This document shows positions 1-11,729 of a stretch of 64,000 nucleotides of DNA, piece by piece. Positions within the stretch are counted from its first letter, which is position 1. Each line of letters opens with the position of its first letter. The DNA comes from Corythucha ciliata (Eukaryota; Arthropoda; Insecta; Hemiptera; Tingidae). The notes beneath the pieces are model-generated. The model was given only the letters and a program-made list of their open reading frames with translations. It searched no databases and was not told where the DNA came from. Where the stretch lies: assembly GCA_038030265.1 (NCBI GenBank), contig CM075943.1, positions 33,542,001 through 33,606,000 of the forward strand, read 5' to 3'. The position numbers and the translations under genes were made by a program.

Positions 1-236
1 CTTGTTTTTTCAGGGTTCACGCCCAAAAGGCCTTGAAACTTGCAGTTTAACTGAAATTAGGACGTGAAACTTGCTAAATTGTGAATATTCAGCCAGGAAA
101 ATTCCTCATTTTGCGGATATTTACCTTAAAAATTTTGCAATTTTGCGGCTATTCGTCAGAAGACTTAAGGCACTGTCGTGACCAGCAATAAAAGAAAGTA
201 AAAAAGACATGACCTCTAATCTCTTGATCTAATCTC
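1..236. repeat. Degenerate tandem array, left edge
   Basis: Imperfect units of about 30-60 bp repeat phrases such as GAAACTTGC, AATATTCAGCCAGGAAA and GCGGATATTTA. The same phrases recur at 61.3-62.4 kb (for example ATTCAGCCAGGAA), so this is a copy of that array family. No coding potential is seen. Confidence 0.5.
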
Positions 237-2590
237 TTGGGGGGATTGCAGCAGTTCGGACTGGCGACGCCTATTACCTATGGCTACAATGCTATACAAA
301 TCCCATACGAGTTCAGAGTGGGCTCTGAACTCGTTAAGAGGATTGTAAATACGCAGCTAGGCTATCCTGATATTAATACATCAGTTCCGTCTATGGCTAA
401 TTGTCAGAAGAAAGGAAGGTATCCGTTGTACGCCCTGTTTACGTTGTGCAACTACACGTACCATATTTTTCATTTAAAACCAGTTGATAATTATTTCGTC
501 GTTATAACAGCCGTTTTAACTATTATACAAACACAAATGTAGATGGAGTTTGTAAATAAAATTAGTTGTGGTGGTTGGAGGGCAGGTTTCTTTCATGCGA
601 TGCAAGAGTGCTCATATTCATATCCACGAGAAATCCGGCGGCGGTAAGAAAGACGCACGCTCTCTTTCTCGCTCACTCTTTATAATTTTTTCGCCTCTCT
701 TCACATCTTAAGAAGTCCGACAATTAATTATTGGTCGAGAGAAGTAATAAAAAATGGCGCTCGAGAAAAAGTAAATAACTAAATCGTGTGTCTCCTTTAA
801 TGGTGAGAGACGAAGAAAAATAAAAGATTCGTTATACCGGTTAATAAATAATTTTTCGAACCACAAAGCAAAATAATCTTATTTCGAGGCTCGATATGAA
901 CAAATGATTTAGCTGCCTTAATTTATATTATGTGAGGTATAAATAATTCGCATCCTCCGTTCACGCCCATTCCTCCCACATATTCTTCTCCGCATCGAGG
1001 CAGGGGTGTTTCTCGAATAATTTTTAAAAGATGAAGAAAGGTACGGCAGTGGGAACACTCGATTAAGGCCCAGTGAGCTCTATTAGAGTTGGAAATAAGA
1101 GCAACGCTTCGAAAGCCCCTTCATTATTAACACCCAGCGAACCTGAAATGGTAAGGGGGAAAAATGAGAACTCAGGGAACTTGTCCCTACACGCGATGTG
1201 GGCACCGGGGCTCTAGAGACTGTTCAAGACGCTGAAAATGAGAGAAGAGTGACTGTATGAATGATGCGTGGATACCGTACAAGAGCTGTGGATTGAAAAG
1301 AGGGGCGGGAGTATTAAACCAGATGATTGCTCCTCCGGTTTATTTGATCGTGAGAAGCCGGGAAGCAGCTCCCCGCAGGATGAGAAACTTTGAGTTCTAC
1401 GGATTTGTTTCAACTATCCCCCAGCCCCCTTCCCACACTTCACCAACATCACTCTCCAATCACTACACCAAACGCCACCGCCTCTTCATGTTGATGTTTT
1501 CCCTTTTTCTTTACATTTGTACGGTATCAACTGATTGAAAAGGCTCCCCTTTAAGTAGTCCGGCTTCTAATTGTTTACCGGACTCCAAAACAGGGCAGAC
1601 TTCTAATATCCTTTGAAGCTACTCTCGACTCTGTGCCTTGAAGATTGGCACCTGCTTCTGTCGACACTGCAACAAATATACAAAGAACCGTCAAACAAAT
1701 GAATCCAACCAACCAATTTTAAACTCGTTCATAGCATGTGCTCTAATTTGGATCGATTGAGAGTAAACCAAGATTCTGATATTCATGTGTTATTTGAAAA
1801 GTTTTGAGATGCAGTCTGCATTCCACGACGGAATTGCATTATTAAAGACGTCTTCTCATTGAAAGTTATATTTTCTCCGTGTTCTGCTGGGGATATTTTT
1901 GGGGCGAAAAGGCAGAGATTTCAAGCGGCAACGTTTGTTTTGAAAGGCACATTGTCTTATTTTATTGAAGGAGGTACAGCATTGTATACATTTTATTATT
2001 TATTCCAGGGGGTTTCCCACAGTGAAATATAAATAAAAGCCAATTGTTTTAAATCCGTCTCTGTAACATTTTCGGGTGAAGGGAAAAGATCCGTTTGGGG
2101 AAATACCGCATTCTTTTCTAAGCCATTGTTAACTGCATGGCACGTAGGCATTGGCCTAAAAAATATATCGCCCCCGTAATTGAGAACTTCTCTTTAACTG
2201 ACAAAAACTGTTTGTGATTGTGAGCTTGAAAATCTTGTTGTTCAGTCCCTCGACTGATTTGTCACGCAATACTATGTCACTTTTGACGGATAGTTTACCG
2301 TCGCTTCGTCGTAAAAAGCATAGCCGGCTGTTGAATCACCGAGATGGTCGCGGCAGGCGCGGACCCAGCATTCTGCTCAAGAGAGGTTACATACCCCCCC
2401 CCCGCAACAACGGAAAACTCATTTTTCCCAGGATTTCATGTTTTTCCTGGAATTTACCTTTCTGTAGTGGACTGGAACGTATCTAAAGGGATAAAAAGGG
2501 GGGGGGGCTACAAGCAACAGCACAGTTGCAGCGTTTTCTAGGGCGGCTTTTTTCTCTCTCACTCCCTCTCCCTTTCAATTTTGGATAGCA
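237..2590. other. Intergenic DNA, no supported gene
   Basis: Short open frames here start at non-ATG codons or have no family resemblance. The frame at 237-542 contains a perfect 11-bp hairpin (GAGTTCAGAG-type arms around 306-331) but no recognisable domain. The rest is AT-rich sequence with CT-rich and G-run patches. I see no exon with consistent splice signals. Confidence 0.5.
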
Positions 2591-2797
2591 GCAATCATGG
2601 GTCTCAACCGGAAGGAGTCAAAATGACTCCCCCAGAACTTTTTTATTAAAACGGGGCTTTCTTACGTTTTCAATGTATTTTCTGTGTTATTCCGTACCTA
2701 CGACATGACGATATGTAATTTTGGAGCTCACGGATTTAATAGGGTGATGATGGGTGGGGGGAGGGGTATTATAAACTTAGATAGAAAAAAGAAAAAA

Positions 2798-4480
2798 TTA
2801 TTCGTGGCAATTATTGCACTGACGCTCTACCTTCGACGTACAACTCCCACATGTTGACTTCCGGCACTTGTTACAAATACCTACCGAACGGTTCTTCTTA
2901 CAATTGCTTTTAATTTGACAATATTTTGTACCGATCACATTATAAATGCCGGAGGTACTCGGTTCATCTACTTCCACGACGATCGGCTCAGCAAGCTCTT
3001 CGGCAAGTTTTTGTAGGAAGACTCTGCGAGAAATTTTTTCCCCCGTTATTTCACGGTATAGAATCCACGCGTTTATGCCAGCTAAATCCAGAGTATTATG
3101 GAACGAGTGGACAGGCCATCTCCGAACGCTCGACCTCACTGAATATTTCCGAGCCATCTGGTCGACAACATCTACTCCATACTTCGTCTCGTTGTAGAAC
3201 TTGACAGTTTTGGGCGTTTTTTTGTTATTTTCGGAGATTGTGACGTCTGGGTGAAGAGTACTGAGGAGGGCAACATTTTTTTTCTGCTTGCCCTGGTAAA
3301 CTGTTAGGGTTCCTCCGTCGCTTGTGTAGAGGTCCGTCGAGTAAAGTGTTTTTTTCATGGCCTTGATTTTCGCCGGGACTTCTCTTCTTACTTTGTTCAT
3401 GGTACCCACAAGACTCGTACCTTTGTCCTTTAATTTTTTGGCCAGTGACATAGACGTGAAATAATTATCAGTGGTAACGTTGTGGCCTTTGTTGAAAAAA
3501 GGGGTCATCAATTTCATCACAACGTGGTCAGATATACGTTCGTCAGACGGCCTAGATTCATCTTTTCCGACGTAAGGAAATCCGTTGATCAATAACTTGC
3601 TTTCTTTGTCGACAGCCAGCCAGAATTTTTGCCCGTACTTGTCTGGTTTTGAGCTGATGAACTGGGTGAATGGGCACCTCGCCTTGCTCGGAAAGAGTTG
3701 CTCATCGATCGTAATGGTCCAGGTTTGTAGCAAGCGATGCAATTCTCGATGAATCTGTTCCATACTGTTGAGAACAGCGCAAACTTGTCGGTCTGTAGTC
3801 GTAAAGAGCGAGTTGACTTTTGATCAAAACGAAGATATCGCAGGATTTGACAAAAACGATTTCTCGGCATCGCAGTCTTACAGAAGGAATTTCCCCATTT
3901 TTCTGACCAGGCTATGTAGGGGCCGATCACTTTTGCCTTCAACTCCACGAGCGTACAATACAGCAATGAATGTTTCAAGCTGACGAATATCGAGCGAAAA
4001 ATTTTCATTTGGTTTTCGTCGTTTCGCTTCGGTGACTGTACACTTTACTATGTGTTCGAGGGTGGTCCGATCAACAAGAAAACGCCAAGCACTCGCTGGA
4101 CTACCTGGAATTACACCCCTCCTGGCGTATTCGGTGGGACCTGGAGTTTCTTTCAGCATGTTATGGTGCGGTCTTTTGCCGACTTGACGACTCCCTGGTG
4201 CCATAAATGACCACTTGGTACCATCCGCGGCCACTAAATCGTCATCGTTGCTATGAATAGCGGTAGTCGCGATATGAGATTCTTGTGATCGTCATCTAGG
4301 CCGTCCCTTACGGTTTTTGGGCTGATTTGCTTCCCCAGAATCTTTGCCAGAAGAGGAGATTCTTGGCTGAGAAAATTCAGAGAACGAAGAGGGTCCGGGC
4401 TGCGGCTGATCTTCACTGGCCGAAATTATTTTCTTTTTTGTAAGGGGGCCCTTCTCAAGACGTTGGCTTGAAGGCTCTAT
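2798..4480 (-). pseudogene. piggyBac-type DDD transposase, frameshifted
   Basis: The C-terminal frame (3763 to 2798) carries all three catalytic aspartates expected in piggyBac transposases: ITIDEQLFP, TTDNYF and YGVDVVDQM. It ends in a cysteine-rich zinc-binding tail with repeated CxxC pairs. The middle frame (about 3930 to 3770) carries WSEKWG, MPRNRF and LRYLRFD, the usual dimerization/DNA-binding region. The N-terminal frame (about 4480 to 3935) starts with an acidic, serine-rich stretch (QPGPSSFSEFSQPR) and has a TGA stop after KGRPR near 4290. Reading through the family order needs two frame changes, near 3930 and near 3770, besides that stop. The enzyme would cut and paste DNA at TTAA, but this copy cannot make it. 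Confidence 0.85.
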
Positions 4481-4772
4481 CGAAATAATAAGAAAGCGTT
4501 CAGGGAGAGGAATAACAATAAAAATTGAAGATAGGGGGGGGGGGTAAGGATGGTAGTAAAGTAGCGTATACACGGCCCGACCTGGCTAGTGAACATGATT
4601 CGACACGATTCGGCATCTTTTTCTCGGCTGGTAACAGATATATAGAAATATATCTTCCAGGAGTCAAAACGACTCCCTTCGAGCATTGGAGACAAATGTG
4701 GGAAACATAATTGAATATTTTCTAGAGAAAAAAGAGGATTACGTATTTCTGTTAGGTACCTAAAATTAATAA

Positions 4773-4907
4773 AGGCCCGTTCACAAGCTCTATGCTATGC
4801 GTCTGTGGAGTATACGCAACCAAACAAATTAATTCCCTCGAAAAATGAAGCATTTTCATAGGTTGCATAGACACCATGCAACACGCATAGAGCTTGTGAA
4901 CGGGCCT
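4773..4907. mobile_element. Harbinger-type MITE, family M1, copy 1
   Basis: A 135-bp element with terminal inverted repeats AGGCCCGTTCACAAGCTCTA and its complement, flanked by TAA on both sides (4770-4772 and 4908-4910). Copies 2 and 3 lie at 20546-20682 and 27963-28098. TAA/TTA duplications are the PIF/Harbinger signature. It is nested in the piggyBac relic. Confidence 0.8.
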
Positions 4908-5014
4908 TAAAATACACGGAAGGGTTTGGAAATAGAAAAATTTGTCCAGCTGATTTTTAAAAAAAAAGTACAATCGAGGAGTCAAAATGACTCCACTGGG
5001 CATTCTAGTGTTAA

Positions 5015-5656
5015 GACGGAGCAGCTCATTTTTGGACCACCTGATCAAATGAGAACGCAGGTCACAAATTTTCAGTGTTGTCGACTAATAATTTGAATGG
5101 CCCAGCGGAGAGCGTCCCCCCTCCTCTGTGCCTCGTGACCAGAGACCGAGTTATTGGACGGAAATAGAGTCGCATCACACAATTCATCTGGTGTCGAGTG
5201 CTGATCGACGGGAAAAGGCGAGTCGCATGGGCGTAGTTATAAAGGGAGCCTGGAGGGTCCAGGTCAAATGAAAGACAAATGTTCACTTTTTTTTTTAGTT
5301 TCCCTCTCCATACTCCTTCAAAATGACTAAAAAGTCTACTACAATTTTTTTCTGAATGACTGGTGTGTATTGTGGTGGTGTGCCCGCGGCAAGCGCAACC
5401 CTGCCAGTTCCCGTTTCAACCTCGCTGTTCTCGCGTCATACACTGTGTCGAACAGGGTAGATACTCCCTGAATTTTTGTGCTTTGAAATTCGAGTAACTT
5501 AGCCCCAATACATAACTTTAAAAAAAAAACACGGCCATTTTCTCAAAGAATCCTCCAAAAAACCTTTAATTCAGCCGAAACAAGTGGTGGTCAGTTGGCT
5601 TTTTCAGGAACTGGACGCTGCAAAATGAGGGCATACCGCGGAATAAAGTTTCTGAA
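5015..5656. other. Intergenic DNA, nothing recognised
   Basis: Mixed-composition sequence with a CT/AC patch and an A-run near 5520. No frame, RNA or repeat in it can be supported. Confidence 0.45.
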
Positions 5657-5707
5657 GAATGCTCCTCTTCAAACTTTTGGAACTAACTACAACCAATTAC
5701 TTTAGCA

Positions 5708-5766
5708 GTCTCTTTTATTGTCGAATGCATTTCGGGCACAACTGTGACCCCTCATCAGCAACTGAC
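5708..5766 (-). ncRNA. Hammerhead ribozyme-like motif, minus arm
   Basis: This is the exact mirror copy of the motif at 5823-5881, read on the minus strand, with the core CTGATGA at 5758-5752. A transcript crossing the whole palindrome would instead form a 135-bp duplex, which would compete with ribozyme folding. Confidence 0.55.
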
Positions 5767-5822
5767 ACCTTCTACTGCAAGTAACGCAACTTAGCAGAGT
5801 TGCGTTACTTGCAGTAGAAGGT

Positions 5823-5881
5823 GTCAGTTGCTGATGAGGGGTCACAGTTGTGCCCGAAATGCATTCGACAATAAAAGAGAC
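5823..5881 (+). ncRNA. Hammerhead ribozyme-like motif, plus arm
   Basis: The conserved core CTGATGA is at 5831-5837 and GAAA at 5856-5859. Between them stem II can form GGG/CCC plus CAC/GUG with an AGUU loop and a GU bulge. After GAAA comes the self-complementary stem III AUGCAU (5859-5864) and then U5865, placing the cleavage site between 5865 and 5866. Stem I pairs 5827-5830 (GUUG) with 5866-5869 (CGAC), and GUC at 5823-5825 with GAC at 5879-5881 beyond an internal loop. A short palindromic stem III is typical of minimal type I hammerheads of Penelope-like retroelements, which tend to act as dimers. AATAAA follows just after the cleavage site. Activity is inferred, not shown. Confidence 0.6.
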
Positions 5882-5932
5882 TGCTAAAGTAATTGGTTGT
5901 AGTTAGTTCCAAAAGTTTGAAGAGGAGCATTC

Positions 5933-6823
5933 GCAGAGGGACAACCGATATAAGGAGGTGGATTCCATCATAAGTTTCTGAAGGGCTAAAACCCGTGAAA
6001 TTGCTTTTTTGAATGAGTTAATCCCACGTAATTATGCCTTTTTAGTGTGCAGTCCTGCTAAGTTGACGCTTTGAGTGAGCATTGGCTCACTCTGCTGGCT
6101 CTGTGAGAGTCAATAATCCGCAAAATTTGGGGTTTGAAAGGACCAATGCCCAGAGATTTATTTCGCACGCTCAACATAAATGAGTATGTGTGTGAGGATG
6201 GAGGGGGACGGGGAATAATCCGCGCCCTCTCTCCAGAAAACTTCTTGCTACGCCCATGGCCGTGAGGGCACGCCCCCTTCTAGAGTATAAAGTTTTTCCC
6301 GACTTTAGAGCGGGCCAGTGAGGTCCTCGGATTACAGGGTTGTCGCAGAGTAGATGTGGCCAACGTCTGTGGGAAAATGTGCGTGGCCCTTGCAAATCGG
6401 GCCATAGGCCGAAAAACGCTGAAATCAAGTTGACGGGAGAGGGCCCCTTGAACGGCTGGTCTTACCGAAAATCCGCTAGGTATTTCTGTATTTCCAGATT
6501 CTGCAAAATCCAGAGAAATGCAGCTTCGTCCAATTTTGAATTTTGGCCATTTATAGTTACGAGTGGGCGATATTGTTTGGTCATTTTTTCAAAGAAAACG
6601 ATTTTAGCGGACACAGTTGTTCATTGCGGAATACAGCCAGCCCAGGACGACGCAAACGCAGTATGGGCAAGGGGGTCAGCGTACCTTAAAGAGGGCAAAA
6701 ATAAATGATTCTCCCCCTTTCTATCAAATTCAGTGGATCTTGGGAAGGGGTGGGGGGAATGATGCTCACGTGGTACTCCCCTATACAGACTCGCTCCGCA
6801 ACTGCTGTTATTTAGCCCATTAA
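5933..6823. other. Intergenic DNA, no supported gene
   Basis: Overlapping open frames on both strands around 6170-6830 have no family resemblance and no splice context. No RNA or mobile element ends are seen. Confidence 0.45.
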
Positions 6824-7452
6824 TGGAATGCACTCTTTCCGACCGCCAGCTGCCGGAGCGAAATTTTAGTGCATTTCATTTATGTCAAAATGCACTATTG
6901 GTCTCGTCGTGATGGTGCAAACATGGGTCATGGCATGTTTTTTTCATGTTTCAGAACCTCTAGAACACGAATTCAGTGGTCTCCGGAATTCATATATAAC
7001 TATATATGTTTATTTATTTATTTATAAGCTTATGGCCGTTTTCTTGTTAGCACGATAACTCTCGAAGAAATTAATTGAGCGGAACGCGCCTTGGCACAAA
7101 AGTCAGTAGTCATGAGGCCCCGGTCGGTATTGCATTTGGGCCAAATCGGTCAAGGTGGAGGGGGGAAAATAGGGGTTGAAATGGTAAAAAAATCACTACA
7201 AATCACCAGTTGATTCCAGAAGCATTATATTCGGTATGATGATTCCATTTTGAAAGAGCTTTTGATTCCCATTAAGTTCAGCTTAAACAAACCCGGCAGC
7301 AAACAGTACGAGGGAGGGTCAAACATTAACGAAACAAATCATGGTCTCAACATTACTACTTCTGGGACGGCTTAGGGTATCCGTATACAAAATGAAATGC
7401 ACTCTTTCCGACCGCCAGCTGCCGGAGCGAAATTTTTTTTTTTTTTTTCTTA
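6824..7452 (+). repeat. Dispersed repeat R1, copy A (internally deleted)
   Basis: It starts with a tail fragment (GCACTCTTTCCGACCGCCAG at 6830), followed by the head AGTGCATTTCATTTATGTC. It then has GGTCTCGTCGTGATGG, the ACGGCCGTTTTCTTGTTAGC-like block and the tail phrase again at 7395, ending in a T-run. Three other copies lie at 13592-14862, 20325-21240 and 23541-25085. The AGTGCATTTCATT head and AATGAAATGCACT near the tail form short inverted termini. No coding frame is conserved among copies, so this is a non-autonomous element of unknown class. Confidence 0.75.
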
Positions 7453-7910
7453 CATGCTCTCCCTCGAAGAACAGTAAAGTTGTGTTTTATGCTAGCTGAA
7501 GCCGGCGTTACTAACTGTCTGAAAAAGTCAAATTCGCGAAATTGGGATTTTTAAAGAACCGAAAATCAATTTTTTAGAGACCCAAATCTGTGAAGCAAAT
7601 CATTTTAATTAGGCAACCCCACAAAATTGAATTTCAGCCCGCCAAAACCCAACGAAATTGCGTTTTTATTAAGCCAGGCCCGCGAAAATGTTTCTTTGGC
7701 GAGCAAAACACGCGAAATTGCCGTTTTAGTGAGCCAAAACAGGTGAAAATGGTTCAAGCGTGTAAATCCATGAAGTTTGGTTTTTTAATGAGACAACGCT
7801 GCGAAATTGAGGTTTCAGTGACAGAAATCGCGCAATACGTAAGTATACTATTTAACAAGTGGAACCAGTGAAATTGGATTTTTATTGAGCGAAATATGTT
7901 TTCCACGAGT
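7453..7910. repeat. Degenerate tandem array (GAAATT-GAGCC type)
   Basis: Loose units of about 33-50 bp alternate a phrase like CGCGAAATTG with TTTTTAAAGAACC or TTTAGTGAGCC. The spacing recurs but the sequence is heavily diverged. The same kind of array is seen at 11.7-12.1, 12.4-12.9, 22.1-22.6, 39.7-40.0, 45.2-46.4 and 57.0-57.6 kb. Confidence 0.6.
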
Positions 7911-8414
7911 TTTATGCGCTATTTTTCGCGCGAAACCAGACTACTTTCGCATGTTTGTGGGATCTCGGTTGGAGTACCCTTGCACTATCGGGTTCACTAT
8001 TTAGCACAAAGTCCTCCATCATCGTGAGAAGCTTTCAAGACGTCGACAAATCACATTTCAATCTCCGAGGCTGTGGAAAGGCTGTGGAACCTGATGTGGT
8101 ACATAAAACAGTCTGATTAGCTCCACTTCGCTCGCTACCAAAACAGTGGCAACTTTAGACGGCTGTTTTATCTCCAAATCAGTCACGTGAAAAATAATTT
8201 TCTTTGTAATTTCTGCCAGCCGGAAATCTCCTGAAATAGAGTTTCGGCTGGCTGTGACAGAAAGGGGTGCCGCGGTGTATGGATGGGCACGCAGTGCTCC
8301 ACAAAGACAGTCGTTCGAGCTGGCAATGAGACCGGAAATGTACGTTTCACATGTTTTCATAATTACCACAACAATGAAATTTTTCTAGAAGGCGATATGG
8401 AATGATTGAAATTA
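7911..8414. other. Intergenic DNA, nothing recognised
   Basis: The minus-strand open frame at 8058-8369 has no motif or splice support. Nothing else is seen before the Tigger-like terminus at 8415. Confidence 0.4.
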
Positions 8415-9214
8415 CAGTAAAACCTCGTTAATACACCGGTGACGGGGAAATGGAAAAACGTCGTACTAAGCAGGACGGTGTAGTACAAGGAATCCCGCTT
8501 ATAACACCGTTTCGGTGATGTACGCGGGATTCCGTGTAAGAAACTGGAGAAAACTCCAGCGACGGATTCAGAAACGCCCGTTGGAAGTGGCGGCGGTTCT
8601 CCTCCTCCGTCATCGTGCTCATTATCATCAGGTACGTCCTCACGTGTGGCCTGCTTGATGAAGTCCGCCATATCGAGAATCTCGGTATGTAGTTGACAAC
8701 TCGTTGTCTACCAATTTGTAGCCAGGGTACCGCTCCTCAAATCCGATATCTAACAGCTTGACAGGATTTGGAAGTGTATCGTCATTCTCATGCCTAAAGT
8801 AGGCTCTTCGAAAACAATTCGTGATAACTTCCTGTTTAATCTCATCTCAGGCACTCGAAACATAATCGATCGCATCCAGGACGTCAATTTCGGGGGGCGT
8901 CATCTCATGTTGGTAAAGTTGCACCAACTTCATGCTATCACACCTTGATCGTGGGGCTGAAGTTTACTGACACAGTCACTTGACAGTCAACAGATGTCAT
9001 CGGCGTGACTATGATGTATTTAGAGACCACCGATACCGACGTATTACCCGGGATTTTCTTTCCGAGGGCATTGAGAATTCGTCGTATTACGCGGGACGGT
9101 GTACTAAGCGGAGGTGCTTTAAGCGGGATATTTTCAATATTAAAATGCCTACAGGTCCTAGGGGCCGGAGAAAAACGTCGTACTACCGAGGGGTGTATTA
9201 ACAAGGTTTTACTG
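8415..9214 (-). mobile_element. Tigger/pogo-like DNA transposon relic
   Basis: The terminal inverted repeats CAGTAAAACCTCGTTAATAC (8415) and its near-complement at 9195-9214 are flanked by TA on both sides (8413-8414, 9215-9216). TA targets and CAGT...AACCTCG ends are typical of the pogo/Tigger group. The 800-bp interior is an internally deleted remnant with the C-terminal end of the transposase on the minus strand. Confidence 0.85.
8560..8935 (-). pseudogene. Tigger-type transposase C-terminal remnant
   Basis: Minus-strand reading from about 8935 gives TPPEIDVLDAIDYVSSA followed by a TGA, then DEIKQEVITNCFRRAYF. This matches the Tigger/CENP-B-like pattern LDAI...AW..I....I.NCF..A with the tryptophan codon mutated to a stop. 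It continues to an acidic stretch (DVPDDNEHDDGGG) near 8620 in a shifted frame. The catalytic DDE core is absent, so this is a dead fragment. Confidence 0.7.
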
Positions 9215-9216
9215 TA

Positions 9217-11729
9217 CTCAATGTTATGGTGATTTTCACCACCGGGAGTTACCAAACTCTAACATTGTTTAAATAAAACTGTGACGCATTTTTTTCGTTA
9301 ATTCTGAGTCAACGTAACTCAAACCTTAGCTCTCGGTGGCGAAATTCTCCATAAGTGTACCAAATGTTCTATGAATTCATCAAGGCTTTTCGTCGCGGGG
9401 GGGAGGGCACACCCAGGGGATGAATTTCGAAGAACAGGTCCTTACGAAAATGTTTTATGAAACCACGTTGGAAACAACATTAGCAAAAAATAAAGGTGGC
9501 TGATTTTTTTTAGTTGAAAAATAATCACATTAATGAGGGCGTTACCATCGAACTTTCTCAATACCGTTATTTATATTGTACGTCAATAGCTTATAGCAGA
9601 AAACTGAATTTTACGGGAAATCCAGAGAACAAGGCTTAATATTTCTTTTTTTTTCCAATTCTTTATACCTGTGTTATAAAACTTATACCTAGCTAATATT
9701 TACCTGTTAGTTGGTATTAGTTCGGTTCTCTTTTATACGAGTTTTCAGAATAGTTAGGTTCGAGACAACCTTAGACGATAAGGAAAATGAAGTACTTCAG
9801 TGGGAGAATGACCCTCATTTACTTTGGTTTCAATTTGTTAATCTAATCAGCTTTGTCCACGTTTCAAAATAATAAAAAAGTTAACAAACTGGATGAAAAT
9901 AATATGTGTAGTACCTACTACTTGGAGAACGAGTTGCATAAACTAAATTCACTTCAAGGAGTGCTCGAGTTATTATAATGAACAATTATTTCTATGTTTA
10001 TTCATGGAATAATAAAACATATACGAAAAGGTTAAGCTTAAATCGAAGGTAAATAAACGAGTTTTGACTTACTGAGGCAGCCCGTAATTTGCAATAACAA
10101 ATCTTGTTAACGCTTCATTAGTTCCGGGTGATCATTTAGCTTTTTCCAAGCATTGGAACGGAAAACTTCGCTATAACAAGGGCTGCTATTATTGTCATTG
10201 TTATATCGAACTTCGGGAGAACTTTCGTGAGAAAGTAAAAACAACCCCAGAATCGCAATGGTCTCTCACTTCCCCTCGGATTTTTTTTTTTTTTTTTTGT
10301 TTCCCCCGCTGATCAAAGGAGCTGCGGAGTCCTTACGCGGCCGGCCGGCGGGGAGGCCTGTTGAGCGGGCGACAGATGAACGAGCATAAACAATAATAAT
10401 ATCCCCCGAAAAAAAAAAATAAATAAAAGAAATCCCAGAAAATGTTCTCCCGTATTACCCAGTTTTTTCCACACTCAAAGAAACCGTTATTTAATTGACT
10501 CGGTCATGCGAAAGAAGTTATAGAGAGCACAAGTTTTATAGGAGCCGGTGGTCCAGATGAGAGAGCACGCCGTCTTTTGTAAGTTTCAAAACTATAAAGT
10601 TCGAGTATAGGGGCGGATTGTTGGTCAATATTTGCCCTTTGCCTCCTCCCATCTAATTCAATTGACCTCACCCGCTCCGTGAGTCTTAATTCAATCACGG
10701 CTTGACGATAGGCCTTTTTTTTTTACATATCATACTAATCGAGACCCTGACGAAATTATTTTTGAATTGCTTTTAAGTGCCTTTCTCCCACTAAATTATA
10801 TAATTCATTTTTTCACCCATTCGCGCGATATTCCGCAGTGTTTTTCGTACCCTATGACTACTAAAACTGCTATAGAATTATTAAACCTACTAAAATTTGA
10901 ATAACGCTTGATTCATTCGTAAGGCCATCACTTTTCCCCAACAATCTTTTAAAATAAAATGTTGCGAGCACGATATCGTCTTTCCTTTATCAGCACGGGA
11001 AAAACACACTTTCAAATGTGAGAAAAGGATCAAATTTAACGTGTTTCTTCACTCCGCACCCCTTTATTGATATCCCCCTCAATAACATTTTTGGTGTACA
11101 CCAAAAGTGTAAGAAGGATGGTGCGATGAGGAGATGGAATGGTGTATAGGTTTGGGTCGCTTGTTTGTGAAGAGTCGTGCAATGTTGACTCGTCTCGTTA
11201 AGATCGTTACTATCAAGTCATCCGGCAATAAGAGAATTCCGCCTCCACGAAAACATATCATATTTCGGTTTTGATAGAGGCGGTGTGAGGGGGCGTTAAA
11301 AAAAAGGGAGAGAGAAGACGTAATAAATATTGGCTGGAAGAGATCCTCTATGGAAGTTCGGATATAACAAGCGCGTTATTCACACTTTCAACTAAACTTG
11401 AGAACCCACTCTTACATCATTATTTTTAAATCTCTCATTAATTCAACAATTGTCGTTACGATAGTAAAAGAGATGCTATACCTTACGATTTTGCCAATGG
11501 TTCGACATATGTATGTATTAATTGAAATATAAGACATTAATTGAAGGCGATGGCAGTGGTGAAATTAGTGAAATTAAATGTGAGTGAATCTTATATACTT
11601 ATTAATCAGAGCTTATTATAAAGTGATGTCCTTTCTTGGGAATCGTTCCAGACGTGGCAATTCCGAAAATTCAGATCAGCCGTTACCTCCCACGCACAGC
11701 GGGCTTAGTATGTAAACATTTCCAAATGT
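9217..11729. other. Intergenic DNA with one GC-rich patch
   Basis: AT-rich, with no supported exon. At 10270-10380 a T-run is followed by a GC-rich stretch containing CGGCCGGCCGGCGGGG, out of character with its surroundings; it could be a regulatory island or a short foreign insertion. The rest shows no element ends. Confidence 0.45.

Larger units (their letters stand above)
2595..5014 (-). mobile_element. piggyBac-like DNA transposon, decayed
   Basis: The right end is recognisable. A TTAA at 5011-5014 is followed, on the minus strand, by CACTAGAATGCCCAGTGG and then the subterminal palindrome GGAGTCATTTTGACTCC. This order is typical of piggyBac-like elements. The same palindrome recurs at 2613-2629 near the left end, and a variant lies at about 4663. 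The left TTAA is not visible, so that terminus is mutated or lost. The interior encodes a broken transposase on the minus strand. A 135-bp MITE (4773-4907) has inserted between the coding part and the right end, so the element is older than that insertion. Confidence 0.8.
5657..5932. repeat. Perfect 135-bp inverted repeat with 6-bp loop
   Basis: The arms are 5657-5791 and 5798-5932, separated by TAGCAG. Read base by base, the right arm is the exact reverse complement of the left, with no mismatch over 135 bp. Each arm carries a hammerhead-ribozyme-like core (separate entries). Perfect identity in such decayed surroundings means a recent origin, gene conversion between the arms, or an assembly or cloning artefact. 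Confidence 0.95.

Noticed and set aside
237..542. 101-residue open frame near the left edge
   Set aside because: It starts at a non-ATG codon, overlaps a perfect small hairpin, has no domain and no splice context.
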